From the NCBI RefSeq assembly GCF_022095675.1, contig NZ_JAHYSG010000139.1, positions 1 to 29,897 of the forward strand: a stretch of DNA of 29,897 bases, in the 5' to 3' direction. The notes under the pieces are model-generated. The model searched no databases. It saw nothing but the letters and a program-made list of their open reading frames with translations, and had not been told where the DNA came from. Positions 17,705-26,159 of the stretch are shown piece by piece (position 1 is the first letter of the stretch; each line of letters begins with the position of its first letter). The position numbers were made by a program, and so were the translations under genes. Origin of the DNA: Dactylosporangium sp. AC04546. GTDB taxonomy: Bacteria > Actinomycetota > Actinomycetes > Mycobacteriales > Micromonosporaceae.

Positions 17705-20308
17705 TCACCAGGTCCGCTGGCGGACCAGCGCCGCCTCGACCCGCTCCGCCGGCCCGGGCGTGCCGTAGTAGTGGCCCTGCCCGAGCCGGCAGCCGGCCGA
17801 GCGGACCAGGTGCAGGTGCTGCTCCGCCTCCAGGCCGTGGGCGACCACGGTCACGTTGAGCCGCTGCCCAAGCTTCACGACGACGTCGATGATCGGCGCG
17901 ATCCCGCCGGCGCTGCCCGCCGGTACCGTGAACAGGGAGCGGTCGACCTTGAGCAGGTCGGCGGGGAGCCGGCGCAGGTGGCCCAGCGACGTGGCCCCGG
18001 TGCCGAAGCCGTCCAGCGCGGTGCGCACGCCGATCGACCGCACCGTGGCCAGCGGCTCCGCGAGACGGCCCAGGTCGGCGCCGACCTCGCGCTCGGCCAG
18101 CTCGACGACGAGGTCGGCCGGCTCGACCTGGTGACTGTCCAGGGCCAGGCTCAGCCGCTCGGCGAAGCCGGGGGCCACGAAGTCGTCGCAGCCGACGTTG
18201 ACGCTCATCCACAGGCGGTACCCCTCGTGCTGCCAGAGCGACAGCTGACGGCACGCCCGATGCAGCACCCACTCGTGCACGGCCGCCGTCACGCCCAGCT
18301 CGCGTGCGACGGCGAGCGTCTCCAGGGGCGGGATCGTGCCGAGCCGCGGGTGCCGCCAGCGCAGCAGCGCCTCCACCCCGACCGGATGGCCCTCGACGAG
18401 GTCGTAGACGGGGTGGAACGCCAGGTCGAACTCGCCGCGCTCGGCGGCCCGCGGGAGGTGCTGCTCCAGCGTGGCCCGCCGCACGTAGGCCTCCTCGACC
18501 GCCTCGTCGTGCCACTCGATGCGGCCGCGGCCGGACCGCTTGGCCCGGCGCAGGGCCAGCCCGGCGCGGCGCACGGTCTCCTCGGGGCCGCCGCCGACCG
18601 GGGTGAGGCCGATGCCGGCCGACAGATGCACGACCGTGCCGGGGTCGTACGGCTCGGACAGCCCGCCCAGCAGCCGGGTCGCGAGCGTGTAGGCGTGTAC
18701 CTTGTCGACCCGGGTGAACACCGCGAACTCGTCGCCGTCGATGCGGGCGGCGACGTCGCCGCCACCGATCATCGACCGGATGCGGGCCGCGACCTCGACG
18801 AGCAGCGCGTCGCCGACGTCCGGGCCGTGCAGGTCGTTGATCCCGGCGAAGCCGTCGAGCCCGATCGTGACCAGGAACCCGGCGCCGGCGGTCAGCTCGC
18901 GCGTCAGGACGGCGCGGTTGGCCAGGCCGGTGAGCGGGTCGACGCGGGTCGTGCGCTGCAGGCTGGTCTCCAGCTCGTGCCGCTCGCCGACGTCCCGCAG
19001 GTGGACGACGAGGCCCGCGACCTCGGGCCGCTCGCGCTGGTCGGTGACCGTGAACTCGACGTGGCGCCACGCGCCGAACCCGTCGTGGAAGCGTGCGCGG
19101 CAGGGTTCGGCGGCGGCGGTACCGAGGGACTGGCGCACCGCCGCGGCGTCCTCCGCGTGGACCAGCCGGACGAACGGCTTGCCCTCGACCTCCCGCTCCG
19201 ACAGCCCGAACTGCCGCGCCGCGGCCGGCGACTGCCAGCGCACCGACAGGTCCGCGTCCAGGACGAGGATCACGTCGGTCGAGCCGGCCACGAGCGAGCG
19301 GAACGAGGCGACCTGCGCGTCGAGCTGACCGCTGAACCGCCGTACCGTGGCCGCCTCCAGCACCTCCCGGAGCACCACCGCGAACACGGCGACGGCGCCG
19401 ATCGCCATCGCCTCCGTGCCGATCCGGCCACGGCTGAACAGCGTGTACAGCACCGCCGCGCCTCCCGCGAGCACCGGCGCGACGAGCAGCGGGTCGCCGA
19501 TGAGCGTGCCGTCGGCCACCGCCCGGGCCGGCGCGGTCTCCAGGCGGGCGGTGGCCAGCGACCGGCACGCGCCGGCCCACAGCAGCACCGACCCGGCCAC
19601 GAGCAGGCCGCCCGCGGCGAGCAGCCACGCGTCGCGGTGCGCCGCGCCGGCCGGCAGCAGCGGCAGCACGGCGAGGCCGAGCACGAGCAGCGCCACGCCG
19701 CCGGCCGCGGTGACGGCGGCCCACCGCGGGTAGGGCGCGCGCACACCGCTCACCACCGCGACCGTGACGCCGATGACGGCCAGCAGGCAGGTGACGAAGA
19801 CGGCGGCGCTCGGCTCGCCGTCGAGGTCCAGGACGAGCGTGAGGAGGATGAGGTACTTCCACAGCGCCACGCAGACGCCGTCGAGCCCCCGCCGGGCGCC
19901 GCCGCCGATGCCGCCGCTGGTGACGCCGGGCAGCAGGAGCAGCCCGCCGACGAGCGCGGCCCCGGCGGCCGGCCCGGCGTACGCGAGCACCGCCGCCGCG
20001 GCGGCCCCCTGTCCCTCCGGCGCGGTCGCGCAGACCGCGGCCCCGACCAGCCCGGCGCCGAGCGCGACGATCCCGCCCGTGACCCGGCCCGGCCGCCCGT
20101 CCCTGCGCGCCTCGGCGGCCAGCCGGAACATCCAGCAGCCGTGCAGGGCGGCCGCGACGGCGGCGGCGAGCACGACCGCGGTGGCGGCGTCGAGCCCGGC
20201 GAGCGGCCCACCGAGCAGCACGACCCCGGCGGCGGCGATGGTCACCGGGGCGGACGCCATCAGCCACCGCCCGCGGGACCTGTGTGCGCCGCCGACTCCC
20301 GAAGTCAT
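17705..20308 (-). CDS. membrane PAS-GGDEF-EAL protein with degenerate c-di-GMP active sites
   Basis: An 867-residue protein from ATG 20308. About eight hydrophobic helices occupy residues 15-315. A PAS domain follows (about 335-445, STDVILVLDADLSVRWQSPA), then GGDEF (about 455-605) and EAL (about 615-860). In the GGDEF domain the signature is DGDEF (524-528) and the first metal aspartate of the DxDxFK region is Gly483. In the EAL domain E646, N704, E736, K787 and Q844 are kept. However, the DDFGTG motif reads DGFGTG (G767) and the AEGVE glutamate is His824. Both cyclase and phosphodiesterase activities are therefore doubtful; it may act as a c-di-GMP or GTP-binding sensor. A hairpin lies in its leader (20327-20356). 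Confidence 0.93.
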   Translation of the reverse strand: MTSGVGGAHRSRGRWLMASAPVTIAAAGVVLLGGPLAGLDAATAVVLAAAVAAALHGCWMFRLAAEARRDGRPGRVTGGIVALGAGLVGAAVCATAPEGQGAAAAAVLAYAGPAAGAALVGGLLLLPGVTSGGIGGGARRGLDGVCVALWKYLILLTLVLDLDGEPSAAVFVTCLLAVIGVTVAVVSGVRAPYPRWAAVTAAGGVALLVLGLAVLPLLPAGAAHRDAWLLAAGGLLVAGSVLLWAGACRSLATARLETAPARAVADGTLIGDPLLVAPVLAGGAAVLYTLFSRGRIGTEAMAIGAVAVFAVVLREVLEAATVRRFSGQLDAQVASFRSLVAGSTDVILVLDADLSVRWQSPAAARQFGLSEREVEGKPFVRLVHAEDAAAVRQSLGTAAAEPCRARFHDGFGAWRHVEFTVTDQRERPEVAGLVVHLRDVGERHELETSLQRTTRVDPLTGLANRAVLTRELTAGAGFLVTIGLDGFAGINDLHGPDVGDALLVEVAARIRSMIGGGDVAARIDGDEFAVFTRVDKVHAYTLATRLLGGLSEPYDPGTVVHLSAGIGLTPVGGGPEETVRRAGLALRRAKRSGRGRIEWHDEAVEEAYVRRATLEQHLPRAAERGEFDLAFHPVYDLVEGHPVGVEALLRWRHPRLGTIPPLETLAVARELGVTAAVHEWVLHRACRQLSLWQHEGYRLWMSVNVGCDDFVAPGFAERLSLALDSHQVEPADLVVELAEREVGADLGRLAEPLATVRSIGVRTALDGFGTGATSLGHLRRLPADLLKVDRSLFTVPAGSAGGIAPIIDVVVKLGQRLNVTVVAHGLEAEQHLHLVRSAGCRLGQGHYYGTPGPAERVEAALVRQRTW

Positions 20309-20326
20309 GGTGGGTCCGTCCGCTCG

Positions 20327-20356
20327 CCGGGTCAGGGGGATGCCTAGCTGACCCGG
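20327..20356 (-). promoter_or_regulatory. 9-bp leader hairpin of the GGDEF-EAL gene
   Basis: CCGGGTCAG and CTGACCCGG pair perfectly around a 12-base loop, 18 bases upstream of the ATG. It could hide the ribosome binding region or be an operator. No named riboswitch matches. Confidence 0.45.
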
Positions 20357-20428
20357 TAACGAGACCCGCGCGAGAGGGTGACGCGGCGAAACGAATTTCC
20401 CCCGAACGGGCGAACATCGGGACAAAGG

Positions 20429-20464
20429 CGGGCGGGGCAGCCCAGGGGGTGGCTGCCCCGCCCG
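20429..20464 (-). terminator. 14-bp hairpin terminator after the MFS gene
   Basis: A GC-rich perfect stem (GGGCGGGGCAGCC paired with its complement) around an 8-base loop, 20 bases beyond the MFS stop. There is no U-tract, as is usual for high-GC actinobacterial terminators. Confidence 0.75.
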
Positions 20465-20483
20465 TGTTCCCGCCCGGGAACGT

Positions 20484-22064
20484 CTACTTCGGCGCGTCCG
20501 CCTCCAGGTCGACCTTCAGGTCCAGCGTGGTGCGCAGGGCCGTCGGGCGCATGAGCAGGGCCGCGATCACGCCGACCACCGCGATCCCGGCCGAGATCAG
20601 GAAGATGTGGCCGGTCGCGTCGCCGTACGCGGCGCGGACGATGTGCTGCATCGCCTCAGGCAGGGCGTTGAGGTTGAGGTTGCTGGTCTCGCCGCCGCCG
20701 GCCGGGGCCTGCACGCCGGCGTCGGCCAGGGCGTGCGTGATGTTGTCGGTGACCCGCCGGGCCAGGACGGCGCCGAGGACCGAGACGCCGATCGTGCCGC
20801 CCAGCGAGCGGAAGAACGCCACCGTCGAGCTGGCCGCGCCGATGTCCTTGAGCTGGACCGTGTTCTGCACCGCGAGCACGAGGTTCTGCATCGACGAGCC
20901 GACGCCGATGCCGACCAGCAGCATGCCGAAGCCCACGAAGTACAGCGACGTCGCGTGGTCGATCGTCGACAGCACGCCGAAGCCGGCGACGAGCACGATC
21001 GTGCCGAACAGGATGTACGGCTTGATCCGTCCGCTCTTGGTGATGAGCCGCCCGACGATGATCGAGGAGAGCAGCACGCCCGCCATGAGCGGGATGGTCA
21101 GCAGGCCCGCCTCCGTGGGCGAGTAGCCGCGGCCGATCTGGAAGTACTGGCCGAGGAACACCGCGCCGCCGAACATCGCCATGCCGACGGCGAGGCTCGC
21201 CAGGATCGACAGGGCCGTGGTGCGCTCGGCGAGGATCGGCAGCGGCACCACCGGCTCGGCGGCCCGCGCCTCGACCCACACGGCCAGCGCGAGCAGCACC
21301 AGGCCGGCGCCGACCATGACCGCGGTCTGCCAGGACAGCCAGGCGAACGAGCCGTCGACGAACGAGACCCAGATGAGCAGCACGCTGACGCCGGCGGCGA
21401 TGAGCGAGGCGCCCAGGTAGTCGATCTTCACGTTGTCCCGGCGGAGCGTGGCCACGTGCAGGGTCTTCTGCAGCACGATCAGTGCGATGACCGCGACCGG
21501 CACGCCGACGAAGAAGCACCAGCGCCAGCCGAGCCACGACGTGTCGACGATGAGGCCGCCGAGCAGCGGGCCGCCGACAGTCGCGACCGCCATGACGCCG
21601 CCGAGATATCCGTTGTACCGCCCGCGCTCCCGCGGCGGGATCATGGCCGCGATCACGACCTGGACCAGCGCCTGCAGGCCGCCGACGCCGATGCCCTGGA
21701 ACGCCCGGGCGGCGATGAGCTCCCCGGCGTTCTGCGACAGGCCGCTCAGCATCGAGCCGATCACGAAGATGACGATCGAGACCTGGACGAGCAGCTTCTT
21801 GTTGTAGAGGTCGGCGAGCTTGCCCCAGATCGGTGTCGAGGCGGTCGCGGTGAGCAGGGTGGCGGTGACCACCCAGGTGTACTGGCTCTGGGTGCCGTTG
21901 AGCGCGCCGATGATCTTCGGCAGCGCGGTCGAGACGATGGTGGAGCTCACCAGCGCGACGAAGAGCACGAGCAGCAGGCCGCTCAACGCCTCGAGGATCT
22001 GCCGATGGGTCATCGGCTCCTCGGTGGCGGCCGCGGCTGCGCGACCGTCGACGGTCTGGGTCAT
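20484..22064 (-). CDS. MFS multidrug efflux transporter, 14-helix DHA2 family
   Basis: A 526-residue inner-membrane drug:proton antiporter. ATG 22064 has GGAGG at 22072-22076 and overlaps the marR stop as ATGA, so it is translationally coupled. The sequence begins with LLVLFVALVSSTIVSTALPKI (helix 1). Motif A follows in the first cytoplasmic loop (GKLADLYNKKLL). The motif C-like GGVMAVATVGGPLLGGLIVD in helix 5 is the antiporter signature. About 14 hydrophobic segments can be counted, as in the EmrB/QacA group. The C-terminal tail (TLDLKVDLEADAPK) is cytoplasmic. The linked marR gene suggests drug- or metabolite-induced expression. The substrate is unknown. A strong hairpin terminator follows. 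Confidence 0.93.
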   Translation of the reverse strand: MTQTVDGRAAAAATEEPMTHRQILEALSGLLLVLFVALVSSTIVSTALPKIIGALNGTQSQYTWVVTATLLTATASTPIWGKLADLYNKKLLVQVSIVIFVIGSMLSGLSQNAGELIAARAFQGIGVGGLQALVQVVIAAMIPPRERGRYNGYLGGVMAVATVGGPLLGGLIVDTSWLGWRWCFFVGVPVAVIALIVLQKTLHVATLRRDNVKIDYLGASLIAAGVSVLLIWVSFVDGSFAWLSWQTAVMVGAGLVLLALAVWVEARAAEPVVPLPILAERTTALSILASLAVGMAMFGGAVFLGQYFQIGRGYSPTEAGLLTIPLMAGVLLSSIIVGRLITKSGRIKPYILFGTIVLVAGFGVLSTIDHATSLYFVGFGMLLVGIGVGSSMQNLVLAVQNTVQLKDIGAASSTVAFFRSLGGTIGVSVLGAVLARRVTDNITHALADAGVQAPAGGGETSNLNLNALPEAMQHIVRAAYGDATGHIFLISAGIAVVGVIAALLMRPTALRTTLDLKVDLEADAPK

Positions 22065-22525
22065 CGGGTTGCCTCCGGTTGAACAGATGGGACCGCGGTT
22101 GCGGCGAGTGCTTCGGTGAAGCGGCGCAGCAGGCCGCGGAAGGCGTCGACGTCGGCGGGCGACCAGTCGCCCAGCGCCGCGGCGAACAGCGAGCGGTACC
22201 ACTCGTCGGCCTCGCGCAGCGCCTGCCGGCCGTCGTCGGTGAGTTCCAGGAAGCTCGCGCGTCCGTCGCGCGGGTCCGCGACTCGGCGCACGAGCCCGGC
22301 CTGGACGAACGAGCTGACCGCCCGGCTGGTGGTCGACTGGTCCAGCGCGCAAGCCTGGGCAAGCTCCTTGAGGTGGCAGCCGCCGGCGAGCCGGTCGATG
22401 GCCGCCAGCATGCCCGCCATCCCCGGGGCGACCGGGGCGCCGCGGTGCTGGTGCTGCTGCTTGAGCAGGCGCACGACCTTCATCAGGTCGCGCATCTCGT
22501 CGCGCAGCAGGGCGACGGTGTCCAT
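22061..22525 (-). CDS. MarR-family transcriptional regulator
   Basis: A 154-residue regulator starting at ATG 22525 with GGAGGA six bases away. A start 39 bases upstream (22564) would read through the operator region and is unlikely. The winged helix is visible in HLKELAQACALDQSTTSRAVSSFVQAGLVRR followed by the wing DPRDGRASFLELTDDGR. These proteins are usually dimeric repressors that release DNA on binding a drug-like ligand. The stop overlaps the MFS start (ATGA), so repressor and pump form one operon. The two CTTG/CAAG palindromes just upstream are the likely operators. Confidence 0.92.
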   Translation of the reverse strand: MDTVALLRDEMRDLMKVVRLLKQQHQHRGAPVAPGMAGMLAAIDRLAGGCHLKELAQACALDQSTTSRAVSSFVQAGLVRRVADPRDGRASFLELTDDGRQALREADEWYRSLFAAALGDWSPADVDAFRGLLRRFTEALAATAVPSVQPEATR

Positions 22526-22542
22526 GGGGAGTCCTCCAGATA

Positions 22543-22557
22543 CTTGCCTGGTACAAG
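22543..22557. promoter_or_regulatory. operator-like inverted repeat CTTG-N7-CAAG
   Basis: A short inverted repeat 18 bases upstream of the marR ATG, in the shared marR/tetR control region. Its half-site resembles the larger palindrome at 22566-22588, so one dimer may bind both. Confidence 0.45.
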
Positions 22558-22565
22558 CATCCAAA

Positions 22566-22588
22566 AAACTTGCCCACTGCGCAAGTTT
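22566..22588. promoter_or_regulatory. perfect palindrome AAACTTGC-N7-GCAAGTTT
   Basis: An 8-bp perfect inverted repeat between the divergent marR and tetR genes, 21 bases upstream of the tetR ATG. A TTGCGC that could serve as the marR -35 lies inside it. Likely binding site of the MarR or TetR protein. Confidence 0.65.
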
Positions 22589-22609
22589 GCCCGGTGAGAA
22601 CTAGGTAAC

Positions 22610-23197
22610 ATGTGCGCCGTGAGCGCTGGCCTGCGGGAACGCAAGAAGTCCGCCACCCGCCAGGCCCTGCACGAGGCCGCGGTGGCACTGTCGGTCGAGC
22701 ACGGCCTGGAGCGGGTCACGGTCGAGGCGATCGCCGACGCGGCCGAGGTGTCCCGGCGCACGTTCTCCAACTACTTCGCCAGCAAGGAGGAGGCCTTCCT
22801 CTACGGCGACCACCTGCGGATGCGGCTGCTCGTCGACGCGGTCCGGGAGCGCCCGGCCGACGAGCGGCCGTGGGCCGCGCTCACCGCGGCCGGCCTGGAG
22901 ACGCACCGCCGGCTCGGCCCGCGCGACCAGGAGTGGGTGACCCAGGTCCGGCTGGTGCGCCGGCACCCGGCGCTCGCGGCGCAGCAGGTCGCCACCTACA
23001 GCGCGCTGGAGGACGACCTCACCGCCGAGCTGTGCGCGCGGGGCCTCGGCGACCGGATGCGGGCCCGGCTCATGGCCGCCGCGTTCCTCGTCGCGATGCG
23101 GGTCGCGGTCGCCGAGTGGCTCGACCGCCCGGCCGGCACCCAGCTCGGCGACGTGACGCGCGAGGCCCTGGACGCGACCGGCGCCGCCTTCGTGTGA
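22610..23197 (+). CDS. TetR-family transcriptional regulator
   Basis: A 195-residue regulator from ATG 22610; a GTG at 22619 (three residues later) is an alternative. The N-terminal helix-turn-helix is canonical: KKSATRQALHEAAVALSVEH, then VTVEAIADAAEVSRRTFSNYFASKEEAFLY. The C-terminal half is helical and ligand-binding, with an MftR-like look (VTQVRLVRRHPALAAQQ). It is divergent from the marR-MFS operon over a shared control region of 84 bases, so the pump may be controlled by two regulators. The stop codon lies inside the stem of the 13-bp terminator hairpin. Confidence 0.92.
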   Translation: MCAVSAGLRERKKSATRQALHEAAVALSVEHGLERVTVEAIADAAEVSRRTFSNYFASKEEAFLYGDHLRMRLLVDAVRERPADERPWAALTAAGLETHRRLGPRDQEWVTQVRLVRRHPALAAQQVATYSALEDDLTAELCARGLGDRMRARLMAAAFLVAMRVAVAEWLDRPAGTQLGDVTREALDATGAAFV

Positions 23198-23208
23198 AGG
23201 CGGCGCCG
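23179..23208. terminator. 13-bp two-way terminator between tetR and the membrane gene
   Basis: A perfect stem (GGCGCCGCCTTC with its complement, plus a closing C-G) around a GTGT loop. It includes the tetR stop codon and lies 28 bases past the convergent membrane-gene stop. It can serve both transcripts. Confidence 0.85.
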
Positions 23209-23236
23209 AGGGTTCATGCGCTGGGGCCGGCCCACA

Positions 23237-23872
23237 TCAGCGGGCACCCGTCAGGCGCGGCTTCAGGGCCAGGATCGCACCGAGCGTCGCGTACCCGATG
23301 ACCAGGTGCGTGCCGCCGATGACGTCGACCCACCGGCTGTCGCCGAAGATGACGAACGCCGGCACGGTGCAGATGAACCAGGTCTCGGCGACGAACGGCC
23401 AGACCCGCGCCGCGCCCTTCCAGCGCTTGGTGAAGATCAGCTTCACGCCGATGAGGAACATGCCGAACATCGACAGCGGCCAGCAGATGTCCATCGGCAC
23501 CAGCCAGGCGGCGTCGCGCAGCGCGGGGATCGCGTGCAGGAAGCTCCAGATGGTGGCGATGGCCAGGATCACGTGCTCGACGTAGAGGGCGACGCGGGCC
23601 GCCTTCGACACGCCGGTGGCCTGCGTGCGCAGCTGCACCGTCAGCAGCGCGAAGATGCCGATCTGGAACAGCCCGCCGGCGAAGTCCTGGATGGTCAGGC
23701 CGAGCGAGGTGTCGGGGTTGTTGCCGACCGTGAAGATCGCGGCCGACCAGGACAGCGAGCCGGCGGTGAGGATCGCCCCGGCGATGCGGGTGGCGCGGGC
23801 GGAGATGCCGGGGCTGACGGGGGCTGGGCCCAGGTCGGTGCGGGCCGGGATCGGTTCGGTGCGGATCGTCAT
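23237..23872 (-). CDS. integral membrane protein of unknown function
   Basis: A 211-residue protein from ATG 23872, with GAGGAAGAG about 10 bases upstream. A Pro-rich polar N-terminus (about 25 residues) precedes roughly six hydrophobic helices: ATRIAGAILTAGSLSWSAAI, FAGGLFQIGIFALLTVQL, AALYVEHVILAIATIWSFL (approximate), MDICWPLSMFGMFLIGVKL, WPFVAETWFICTVPAFVIF and THLVIGYATLGAILAL. There is no transporter or enzyme signature I recognise. It is alone on its strand, convergent with tetR and divergent from the histidine kinase gene. Control by the two-component system next door is possible but not shown. Confidence 0.8.
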   Translation of the reverse strand: MTIRTEPIPARTDLGPAPVSPGISARATRIAGAILTAGSLSWSAAIFTVGNNPDTSLGLTIQDFAGGLFQIGIFALLTVQLRTQATGVSKAARVALYVEHVILAIATIWSFLHAIPALRDAAWLVPMDICWPLSMFGMFLIGVKLIFTKRWKGAARVWPFVAETWFICTVPAFVIFGDSRWVDVIGGTHLVIGYATLGAILALKPRLTGAR

Positions 23873-23992
23873 GGCAGTGGGCTCTTCCTCTATGTGAACG
23901 TCCAGCGCGGTGCTGTCCGGGTATGCCGTAGAGCTTGTGGCCCGCCGCGACCCGGGCGGCAGGGCCGCGCGCCCCGCCCGCCGTCCCCGGGC

Positions 23993-24015
23993 GTGTCCCG
24001 GATCGCCCGGGACAC
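23993..24015. promoter_or_regulatory. 9-bp perfect inverted repeat GTGTCCCGG-N5-CCGGGACAC
   Basis: Spacer ATCGC. It is centred about 56 bases upstream of the histidine kinase start and in the region shared with the divergent membrane gene. Together with the palindrome at 24026-24038 it is a candidate site for the NarL-type response regulator. Confidence 0.55.
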
Positions 24016-24025
24016 CTGTCCTCTG

Positions 24026-24038
24026 GGGTCCGGGACCC
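24026..24038. promoter_or_regulatory. 13-bp palindrome GGGTCC-G-GGACCC
   Basis: It is 21 bases upstream of the kinase ATG and shares the GTCC/GGAC core with the larger palindrome at 23993-24015. Confidence 0.45.
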
Positions 24039-24059
24039 AGCGGCTGGCACCATGGGCGC

Positions 24060-26159
24060 ATGCCCCGCCCCACCGTGTCGTCGCTGGTCGCCGGCGTGCT
24101 CGTGGCCCTCACGGTCGCCGCGGCGGTCGCCGCGGCCACGCTCGACCTGGCGATCGGCGCCGCCAACCGGGCCGCCGACGGCCTCGAGGCCGGCTGGGTC
24201 TCCGGCGCCACCGGGCTCGCGCTCGCGATCCCGGGCGGGCTCCTCGTGCGCCGGGTGCCCCGCAACGCGGTCGCCTGGATCCTGTGCGTCACCGGGCTGC
24301 ACTGGGCGGTCGACGGCACCGCGTCGTCGTGGGTGGCGTACTCCATCACCCAGGACCACGTGCTGCCCGGCACCGAGTTCGCGCTCTGGGCCTACCTGCG
24401 CCTCGGCGCGAGCCTGCTGTTCTCGCTGCCGCTGCTGCTCGTGTTCTACCCCGACGGCCGGCTGCCGCCGGGCCGGTGGCGCTGGGCGGCGATCGGCAGC
24501 CTCGGCGCGACCGCGATCATGCCGGTGACGATCCTGTTCGCGCCCACCCGGATCGCCGACTCCCTGGGCGACCCGATGCCGCGCTCGGTCGCCCACATCC
24601 ATATCGATCTTCTCGCGGTACCGCTGCCCGACCAGGTCTGGACGGTCCTGCTGCGGGTCGGCTACGCCATGCTCCCGCTGAGCATGCTCATCCCGTTCGC
24701 GATCGTGATCCGGCGGTACCGGCGGGCGACCGGCCTGGAGCGCACCCGCATGCGCTGGCTGGTCTGGGCGGGCGTGGTCGACGTGCTCGTCATGCTCTCC
24801 TCCGCCGCCCTGCCGCAGTCCGTCACCGGCGCCGCCCTGTTCGTCGCGGTCGGCGTCACCGGCTTCGCGATCACGGTCGGCGTGCTGAAGCCCAAGCTGT
24901 TCGACATCGACCGGCTGCTCGGCGGCACCGTGCTGTACGGCGCCCTCGCCACCGTCGTCGTGGTCGTCGACGCCGGCGTCCTGGCCCTCGTCGCGCTGCT
25001 GCCGGGCGCCGACGGGCAGAGCGCGGGCGCGGCCCGGTTCGTCGGGCTGCTGGTGGTCCTGCTCGTCTACGGCCCGCTGCGCAACCGCCTCTGGCGGCTC
25101 GTGCAGCGCGTGGTACTCGGCCAGCGGCACGACCCGTACCGCGTCGTCTCCGGCCTCGCCGAGCAGCTCGAGCGCACCGACAGTCCGGAGGACCAGCTGC
25201 TGGCCGTCGCGCGGAGCGTCGCCGAGGCGTTCAACTCGCCCTACGTGGCCGTCGAGGTACACCGGACCGGGGGCACCCTGCTCGCGGAGCACGGCATCGC
25301 GCCCCAAGCGACGCAGACGCTGCCCATCACGTACCGCGACGAGACCGTCGGCCGCCTCATCCTCGCCACCGGCGACCCGCGCACCGCGCTGTCACCGCGC
25401 GACGAGCGGCTCCTCGCCGACGTCGTGCGGCAGGCGGCCGCCGCCGCCCGGGCCAGCGACCTCGCCGCCGAGCTCCAGCGCAGCCGCGAGCGGCTGGTCG
25501 GGGCCCGCGAGGAGGAGCGCCGCCGGGTCCGCCGCGACCTGCACGACGGCCTGGGCCCCGCGCTCGGCGGCGTCGCCCTGCGCATCGACACCGCCCGCAA
25601 CCTGCTGCGCGGCAAGGACGGCACCGCGAACGCCGACGCGATGCTCCGGCAGGCCCGCGACGACGTCGCCACCGCCCTCGCCGACGTCCGGCGGCTCGTC
25701 CACGACCTGCGCCCGCCGGCCCTCGACGACGTCGGGCTGGCCGGCGCGGTCGGGCAGGTCGCCCAGCGGCTGCGCACCCCCGGCCTGACCACGACGGTCG
25801 AGCCGGCCGGCCCGGGCGAGCTCGACGACCTGCCCGCCGCCGTGGAGGTCGCGGCCTACCGCATCGCCTCCGAGGCCCTGGCCAATGTGGCCAAGCACAG
25901 CGCCGCCCGGGCCTGCGTCGTGCGGTTCCGCCGCGACGGCCGCACGCTCGTCGTCGAGGTCGCCGACGACGGCACCGGCATCGCGCCCGGCACCCCGTCC
26001 GGCGTCGGGCTGGTCTCGCTGCGCGAGCGGGCCGCCGAGCTCGGCGGCCGGTGCGAGATCGAGTGCCCGGCTACAGGTGGCACGGTCGTGCGGGCCCATC
26101 TGCCGTTAAGCTCGGCACCCCTAGACCGGGAACAGCTGATGGAGGTGCAGGGTGGCTGA
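24060..26159 (+). CDS. NarL-type sensor histidine kinase (HisKA_3)
   Basis: A 699-residue membrane sensor kinase from ATG 24060. There is no strong ribosome site, so the mRNA may have a short or absent leader. Residues 1 to about 345 hold roughly eight hydrophobic helices, including LRLGASLLFSLPLLLVFYPDG. A GAF-like segment follows (about 360-470, EQLERTDSPEDQLLAVARSV). The dimerisation and phosphotransfer helix is EERRRVRRDLHDGLGPAL with the phospho-acceptor H495. The ATPase shows the N box (EALANVAKHSAA), G1 (DDGTGI) and G2 (GVGLVSLRERAAELGG). A TTA codon occurs at 26106-26108. The response regulator start lies inside its last codons, so the pair is translated together. The signal sensed is unknown. 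Confidence 0.95.
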   Translation: MPRPTVSSLVAGVLVALTVAAAVAAATLDLAIGAANRAADGLEAGWVSGATGLALAIPGGLLVRRVPRNAVAWILCVTGLHWAVDGTASSWVAYSITQDHVLPGTEFALWAYLRLGASLLFSLPLLLVFYPDGRLPPGRWRWAAIGSLGATAIMPVTILFAPTRIADSLGDPMPRSVAHIHIDLLAVPLPDQVWTVLLRVGYAMLPLSMLIPFAIVIRRYRRATGLERTRMRWLVWAGVVDVLVMLSSAALPQSVTGAALFVAVGVTGFAITVGVLKPKLFDIDRLLGGTVLYGALATVVVVVDAGVLALVALLPGADGQSAGAARFVGLLVVLLVYGPLRNRLWRLVQRVVLGQRHDPYRVVSGLAEQLERTDSPEDQLLAVARSVAEAFNSPYVAVEVHRTGGTLLAEHGIAPQATQTLPITYRDETVGRLILATGDPRTALSPRDERLLADVVRQAAAAARASDLAAELQRSRERLVGAREEERRRVRRDLHDGLGPALGGVALRIDTARNLLRGKDGTANADAMLRQARDDVATALADVRRLVHDLRPPALDDVGLAGAVGQVAQRLRTPGLTTTVEPAGPGELDDLPAAVEVAAYRIASEALANVAKHSAARACVVRFRRDGRTLVVEVADDGTGIAPGTPSGVGLVSLRERAAELGGRCEIECPATGGTVVRAHLPLSSAPLDREQLMEVQGG

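Noticed and set aside
17771..20347. 858-codon plus-strand frame opposite the GGDEF-EAL gene
   Set aside because: Antisense shadow without recognisable domain.
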